DNA from: Victivallales bacterium
GTDB lineage: Bacteria; Verrucomicrobiota; Lentisphaeria; Oligosphaerales; Oligosphaeraceae
Assembly (NCBI GenBank): GCA_017535315.1
Contig: JAFXUD010000057.1
Location: 1-64,000, forward strand
DNA: 64,000 nt
Reading direction: 5' to 3'
Below, piece by piece: positions 60,095 through 64,000 of this stretch (the stretch's first letter is position 1; the number at the start of each line of letters is the position of its first letter). The notes beneath the pieces were generated by a model. The model saw only the letters and a list, made by a program, of their open reading frames with translations. It did no database searches and was not told the origin of the DNA. Both the position numbers and the translations under genes were made by a program.

Positions 60095-60285
60095 TATCGA
60101 TCAGTATAATGAGTTGCTTCTCCTATAAAAAGCGATGTGCCGAGCACAAGTTAGCGTTGGGATATTGGAGACAATCAGGTACTGGGCTTGGAGTGACTGA
60201 TTGATAATCCAATGAGAATACAGCGCAAAAAAGTTGATTTTAGGGAAAGGAGTAGTATTTTCCCTTTGGAGCTATATATTAATTA

Positions 60286-60392
60286 CGCTTTATTCCCCAA
60301 GAGGGTAGTTTACGAAAGCCGCGCAGCGTGGGGGAAATATGCCCCTGAACTTAGCGCCCGCAAGGTCGCAACAAAAACGTTGCCGTTACCTA
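60286..60392 (+). repeat. truncated family 2 element upstream of nfnA
   Basis: CGCTTTATTCCCCAAGAGGG (60286-60305), an AAAGCCGCGCAGCG segment, GCCCGCAAGG and CGCAACAAAAACGTTGCCGTTACCTA (ends 60392; the match to 25382-25524 covers the left end and centre). The right terminal repeat is missing. A 77-aa frame running through it (60212-60445) is an artefact. The nfnA promoter must lie in or beyond this element. Confidence 0.75.
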
Positions 60393-60437
60393 AGAGTTGC
60401 CATTATAGTTGCCATTATTTCTGGATAGAGGGCAAAA

Positions 60438-61292
60438 ATGAATAGAATCCTCCTCAAACGACAGTTGTCCGAGAATGTGTTTCGCATGGATGTCGAGGCT
60501 CCTCTCATTGCGAGGGAGCGCCGTGCGGGGCAGTTTATCATTCTGATGGTCGATGAGGCAATGGGCGAGCGCATTCCGCTGACCATCGCCGATGCAGATC
60601 CAGAGGCAGGTACCATTACCCTTATCTTCCAGACTGTCGGTGCAACGACAATCAAACTTTCGAAACTCAATGAGGGCGACAGCATCGCCGCGCTTTTGGG
60701 GCCGCTCGGCAAACCAACCTCCATTCGCGGGGAAAACGGGGAGGCTCCTGGACATGTGGTCTGCGTCGGCGGCGGCGTCGGCGTCGCCCCGATGCACCCG
60801 ATTGCGAAGGCGCTGAAGGCGGCTGGAAACAAGGTGACCATCATCATGGGTGCGCGGAACATCTCGCTTTTTGTGATGGAGGAGGAGATGCGTGCCATTG
60901 CAGGGGAAAACCTGATTCTGGTGACCGACGACGGAAGTTCTGGACGCAAAGGGCTGGTTACCGATCCGCTCAAGGAGCTCTGCGAGGCGGGCTCCGTCGA
61001 TGAGGTCATCGCCATTGGTCCGCCCATCATGATGAAGTTCTGCTCGCTGACAACGCTTCCGTATCACATCAAGACGACGGTGTCGCTCAATACGATTATG
61101 ATTGACGGAACTGGAATGTGCGGCGGATGCCGTATATCTGTCGGCGGAAAGACAAAGTTCGTCTGCGTTGACGGCCCTGAATTTGACGGGCACCAGGTCG
61201 ATTGGGATTTGATGATGAAGCGCATGGCTGCATTCAAGCCAATCGAAGCGGCGGCGCGTGAGCATGTCTGCAATCTGTATAAGGGAATCTGA
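60438..61292 (+). CDS. nfnA: ferredoxin-NADP+ reductase-like subunit NfnA / SudB (FAD, 2Fe-2S)
   Basis: 284 aa, sulfide dehydrogenase/dihydroorotate dehydrogenase electron-transfer family. The FAD domain (RAGQFIILMVDEAMGERIPLT) is followed by the NAD(H)-binding domain (VVCVGGGVGVAPMHPIAKAL) and a C-terminal Cys cluster for the 2Fe-2S centre (GTGMCGGCRISVGGKTKFVC). With the next gene it forms the NADH-dependent ferredoxin:NADP+ oxidoreductase, which bifurcates electrons between NADPH, ferredoxin and NAD+. ATG 60438 has GAGG 6 bases upstream. Confidence 0.93.
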   Translation: MNRILLKRQLSENVFRMDVEAPLIARERRAGQFIILMVDEAMGERIPLTIADADPEAGTITLIFQTVGATTIKLSKLNEGDSIAALLGPLGKPTSIRGENGEAPGHVVCVGGGVGVAPMHPIAKALKAAGNKVTIIMGARNISLFVMEEEMRAIAGENLILVTDDGSSGRKGLVTDPLKELCEAGSVDEVIAIGPPIMMKFCSLTTLPYHIKTTVSLNTIMIDGTGMCGGCRISVGGKTKFVCVDGPEFDGHQVDWDLMMKRMAAFKPIEAAAREHVCNLYKGI

Positions 61293-61314
61293 GCGATATA
61301 GGAAAATCAGTTTT

Positions 61315-62745
61315 ATGACGGCAAAAGAGAAAATGGCGATTCCGCCTCAGGCAATGCCTGAACAGGAGCCCGCTGTGCGGGCGCATAACATGAACGAGGT
61401 TGCTCTCGGTTTCACTGCCGAAATGGCAAAGATTGAGGCGTCCCGTTGCATCAATTGCGCAGCCAAACCCTGTATGCAGGGGTGCCCTGTGGCTGTGAAT
61501 ATCCCAGGTTTTCTGGCGAAGGCAGCCGAGGGTGATTTCAGCGGGGCTCTGGCGGTCATCAAGGAGACATCCCTGCTGCCAGCCGTCTGCGGGCGGGTTT
61601 GCCCCCAGGAAAAGCAATGCCAGAAGTTCTGCACGATGGGAAAACTTCTCAAAGACCCAGACAAGGCTGTCGGCATTGGGCGCGTGGAACGTTTTTGCGC
61701 GGATTATGTCCGTGAACAAGGGACGGAGGAGGCTGTTTCCTGCGCTCCCAGCACGGGGAAGCGGGTGGCTGTGATTGGTTCAGGCCCTGCCTCCATTACC
61801 TGTGCTGCGGATTGCGCCAAGGCGGGACATTCGGTGACCGTCTTTGAGGCCTTCCACAAATGCGGCGGCGTCCTGGTTTACGGCATTCCCGAATTTCGTC
61901 TGCCGAAATCCATCGTCCAGCATGAGATAGACGGACTGAAGGCGATGGGGGTTCATATTGAGACCAACTACTGTGTTGGACGTACTCGCAAGCTGACCGA
62001 TTTGATGACGCAGGACGGCTATGATGCCGTGTTCGTCGGTACTGGTGCGGGACTTCCGAAGTTCATGGAGATAGAAGGCGAGAATCTTCTTGGTGTCTTC
62101 AGCGCCAATGAATATCTCACGCGTGCCAACCTGATGAAGGCATATCTTGAGAATGAGGCGGACACGCCATTTTGGCATGGAAAGCGTGTGGCGGTTCTCG
62201 GCGGCGGCAATGTTGCAATGGATGCAAGCCGCATGGCGTTGCGCCTCGGTGCCGATAAGGTCTATTTGGTCTATAGGCGGAGCGAGGCGGAGATGCCTGC
62301 GAGAAAGGAGGAGGTTCACCATGCCCGCGAGGAGGGTGTCGAGTTCCTTATGCTGCAGAATGCCAAACGTATCATTGGCGATGATCAATCCAAGGTTATT
62401 GGCATGGAATGCCTGAAATATGAGTTGGGCGAGCCCGATGCGTCGGGACGCCGTTCGCCTGTGCCGATTCCAGGCAGTGAGTTCACGCTGGATGTCGATA
62501 CCGTTGTTGTGGCGGTCGGCAATGCATCCAATCCGCTGATTCCCGCGACAACTGAAGGACTGGAAATCGACAGGCGCGGAAACATCGTCGTCAATCCTGA
62601 AACGAACATGACTTCCATTCCAGGCGTCTTTGCAGGCGGCGACATCGTCCTTGGCGCCGCCACGGTCATTCTTGCCATGGGAGAGGGACGACGAGCCGCC
62701 GCTGGAATCTGCGATTATTTGAAACGCTCTGTATCCCAAGGGTAG
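61315..62745 (+). CDS. nfnB: NfnB / glutamate synthase (NADPH) small-subunit-type flavoprotein
   Basis: 476 aa from ATG 61315. The N-terminal domain has two 4Fe-4S sites (EASRCINCAAKPCMQGCPV and AVCGRVCPQEKQCQKFCTMG). It is followed by two Rossmann domains (VAVIGSGPASITCAADCAKAG; VAVLGGGNVAMDASRMALRLG) and the final FAD loop IPGVFAGGDIVLGAATVILA. Sequence alone fits NfnB or homotetrameric GltA; the upstream nfnA decides for Nfn. The last residues (RSVSQG) and TAG stop lie within the terminal repeat of the small element at 62725, so the C-terminus has been altered by that insertion. Confidence 0.93.
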   Translation: MTAKEKMAIPPQAMPEQEPAVRAHNMNEVALGFTAEMAKIEASRCINCAAKPCMQGCPVAVNIPGFLAKAAEGDFSGALAVIKETSLLPAVCGRVCPQEKQCQKFCTMGKLLKDPDKAVGIGRVERFCADYVREQGTEEAVSCAPSTGKRVAVIGSGPASITCAADCAKAGHSVTVFEAFHKCGGVLVYGIPEFRLPKSIVQHEIDGLKAMGVHIETNYCVGRTRKLTDLMTQDGYDAVFVGTGAGLPKFMEIEGENLLGVFSANEYLTRANLMKAYLENEADTPFWHGKRVAVLGGGNVAMDASRMALRLGADKVYLVYRRSEAEMPARKEEVHHAREEGVEFLMLQNAKRIIGDDQSKVIGMECLKYELGEPDASGRRSPVPIPGSEFTLDVDTVVVAVGNASNPLIPATTEGLEIDRRGNIVVNPETNMTSIPGVFAGGDIVLGAATVILAMGEGRRAAAGICDYLKRSVSQG

Positions 62746-62801
62746 GTTTCGGCTATCAAAGAAGCATTGTTGCCTTCCCTTTTGGGTGGGAAAACAGAGC
62801 G
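62725..62801 (+). mobile_element. 77-bp miniature family 2 element overlapping the nfnB stop
   Basis: Left end CGCTCTGTATCCCAAGGGTA (62725-62744) and right end GGGAAAACAGAGCG (62788-62801) correspond to the termini of the elements at 24457 and 25382, with the interior mostly deleted. The flanking octamers ATTTGAAA and ATTGCTGA do not match well. It supplies the TAG of nfnB and could act as a terminator between the convergent nfnB and amidohydrolase genes. Confidence 0.7.
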
Positions 62802-62815
62802 ATTGCTGAAAAACG

Positions 62816-63568
62816 TCACTTCAATTTCATGAAGGCGCAAGCGTTGTTGTAGAAGACATCCTCAAGCTGGCTGTCGTTTAGGCCGCAGGAGAGGACGCGC
62901 TGGATTTCCACGCTTGGATGGTGGAAGGGGGAGTCAATGCCGAACATGACGCGGTTGGAACCGACACAGTTGTAGGCGTTTTTGATTTGGCATCCCATGG
63001 GCATCCCTGAAACCTCCAGGAAGAGATTGTCGTATTTCTTCGCCATGTTGATGCTGCCTTCGATATAGACGCCGTGCCCGTGGCCCATGTGGATCATGAC
63101 GATGGGTATGTCGGGGTGGCGTTCGGCAAGCAGGCCGATCTGCCAGGGAAGGGAGAACGGGGGATGGCCGCAGTGGATGAAGACAGGCTTCGTATATTTG
63201 CGTGCTATCTCCATAATGGGGTCCACCATGGGGGAATCGGCGGTGAAGCCGTCAAATAGCGGCTGCATCTTCACGCCTGCGAAATCGTAGTCGCGCAGGT
63301 AGTGTTCAAGGTCATCGTAGGCGGGCTGCCCCAGGTTGGCGTTGACCCAGTAGAGGGGGATGATTTTGTCGGGCATCTGGCGGTAGGCTTCCAGCAGCTC
63401 GGCGTTTAGGCAGGCTGCCGCTGGGCAGAGGATGGTCTTTTCAATGTTGTACTCCTGCATCTGCTCTGCGAGCATCTTGGTATCGAAGTTGACATTGAAC
63501 GGGCTGCCGAAGGCTCCAATATGGGAGTGGGCGTCAATCTTCTTGAATTGTGCGAATGGATTGCTCAT
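62816..63568 (-). CDS. amidohydrolase-family metal-dependent hydrolase
   Basis: 250 aa amidohydrolase 2-type TIM barrel (ACMSD-like). Metal ligands: KKIDAHSHIGAFG (HxH), PVFIHCGHPPF (His), VMIHMGHGHG (His), and MFGIDSPFHHPS (Asp). This family contains decarboxylases and hydrolases of aromatic or lactone substrates; the reaction cannot be fixed. Its start codon overlaps the trpA stop by 4 bases (ATGA), so it is translationally coupled to trpA, but no link to tryptophan synthesis is known. Confidence 0.88.
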   Translation of the reverse strand: MSNPFAQFKKIDAHSHIGAFGSPFNVNFDTKMLAEQMQEYNIEKTILCPAAACLNAELLEAYRQMPDKIIPLYWVNANLGQPAYDDLEHYLRDYDFAGVKMQPLFDGFTADSPMVDPIMEIARKYTKPVFIHCGHPPFSLPWQIGLLAERHPDIPIVMIHMGHGHGVYIEGSINMAKKYDNLFLEVSGMPMGCQIKNAYNCVGSNRVMFGIDSPFHHPSVEIQRVLSCGLNDSQLEDVFYNNACAFMKLK

Positions 63569-64000
63569 TTGATGCCTCTCAGTAATTCCGCTGTAAACTC
63601 TGCCGCCGCCTCAACGGACTCGGAAGTGGCCTTGACGAAGCCTGAACCCGAAATGACACCGTCGGCTGCGGTTGCGGCTGCGTGCGCGGCCTCTGCGGAG
63701 GCGATGCCGAAGCCTGCCGCCACGGGCAGCGAAGTGTGACGCTTGATCATAGCGATGTGTTCGGCGACATCGGGTGGCAGTTCATTTCGTGCTCCCGTGA
63801 CGCCTGCGACGTTGATGTAATAGACGAAGCCCGTCATGCCCTCGACAATCTGAGCGACGCGCTCTTCTGGCGTAAGCGGCGACACCAGCGGGATGATGTG
63901 AAGGCCATGCTTGCGCGCGGGTGCGAGGAGTTCCTCGCGCTCTTCCAATGGGAGATCGACGGGCAGGATGCCATCGACGCCCGCTGCCGCCAGTTGTGCG
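63565..64000 (-). CDS. trpA: tryptophan synthase alpha subunit (partial, 5' end beyond window)
   Basis: About 144 C-terminal residues are present. The visible part reads AAAGVDGILPVDLPLEEREE (the catalytic-loop region with Asp of the VDLP motif), HIIPLVSPLTPEERVAQIVE, GFVYYINVAGVTGARNELP, PVAAGFGIASAEAAHAAA and GVISGSGFVKA, all characteristic of TrpA. It makes indole and glyceraldehyde-3-phosphate from indole-glycerol phosphate. Presumably trpB lies upstream, outside the window. Confidence 0.96.
   Translation of the reverse strand, partial: AQLAAAGVDGILPVDLPLEEREELLAPARKHGLHIIPLVSPLTPEERVAQIVEGMTGFVYYINVAGVTGARNELPPDVAEHIAMIKRHTSLPVAAGFGIASAEAAHAAATAADGVISGSGFVKATSESVEAAAEFTAELLRGIK

Noticed and set aside
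60212-60445. 77-residue frame upstream of nfnA
   Set aside because: It runs through the truncated repeat element at 60286-60392 and lacks any family signature.

Overview
This window comes from a Gram-negative, probably strictly anaerobic and fermentative bacterium, most likely of the PVC superphylum (Lentisphaerota/Kiritimatiellota-like). The evidence is lipid A genes (lpxK, lpxA), a pseudopilin with an H-X9-DG C-terminal signature, many lineage-typical secreted carbohydrate-active proteins (DUF4838/CBM9, parallel beta-helix, GH28, DUF5107-TPR), and three flavin/ferredoxin energy modules. The taxonomic call is inference from gene families.

Layout. 1-3237: end of a HydB-like subunit, [FeFe] hydrogenase hydA, lpxK. 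3469-9737: an unknown membrane protein, a small secreted coiled-coil protein, ssb, leuS. 9833-16566: a class III aminotransferase and a complete rnfABCDGE operon. 16588-22496: secreted/glycosidase-like proteins, an oxidoreductase and a flavoprotein. 22533-26069: an accessory, repeat-dense stretch with a GDPD gene, two 158-bp direct repeats, a CRISPR array without cas genes, and an Mrr-like nuclease between inverted repeat elements. 26070-30435: ymdB-type phosphodiesterase, nrdR, a second ATP-cone protein, an MFS carrier and a Nif3-like protein. 30717-36836: a secreted cyclase-fold protein, rplU, tyrS, lpxA, pseudopilin, HD hydrolase. 36866-48735: carbohydrate genes (beta-helix, DUF5107-TPR, D-galactonate dehydratase, GH5-like, GH28) around a zinc-ribbon/SPFH pair. 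48828-59774: acyl-CoA synthetase, DegT aminotransferase, tRNA-Arg(CCT), phosphodiesterase superfamily, Fe-ADH, ceramidase-like and DUF4838 proteins. 60438-64000: nfnAB, an amidohydrolase and the 3' part of trpA.

The energy genes fit one scheme: Nfn and an electron-confurcating hydrogenase balance NADH, NADPH and ferredoxin pools, and Rnf couples ferredoxin oxidation to ion pumping. The glycan genes suggest plant or host polysaccharide use, including pectin-type uronates and galactonate.

The most unusual content is between the genes. Several families of short non-autonomous palindromic elements are present. Three copies carry target-site duplications (two perfect 8-bp, one 7/8). At least two donate the stop codon of the upstream gene, and copies share a modular hairpin core whose stems covary. 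Separate families of 8-bp-stem/TTCA-loop hairpins, 7-bp tandem repeats and 9-bp CTAGA repeats also occupy intergenic spaces.
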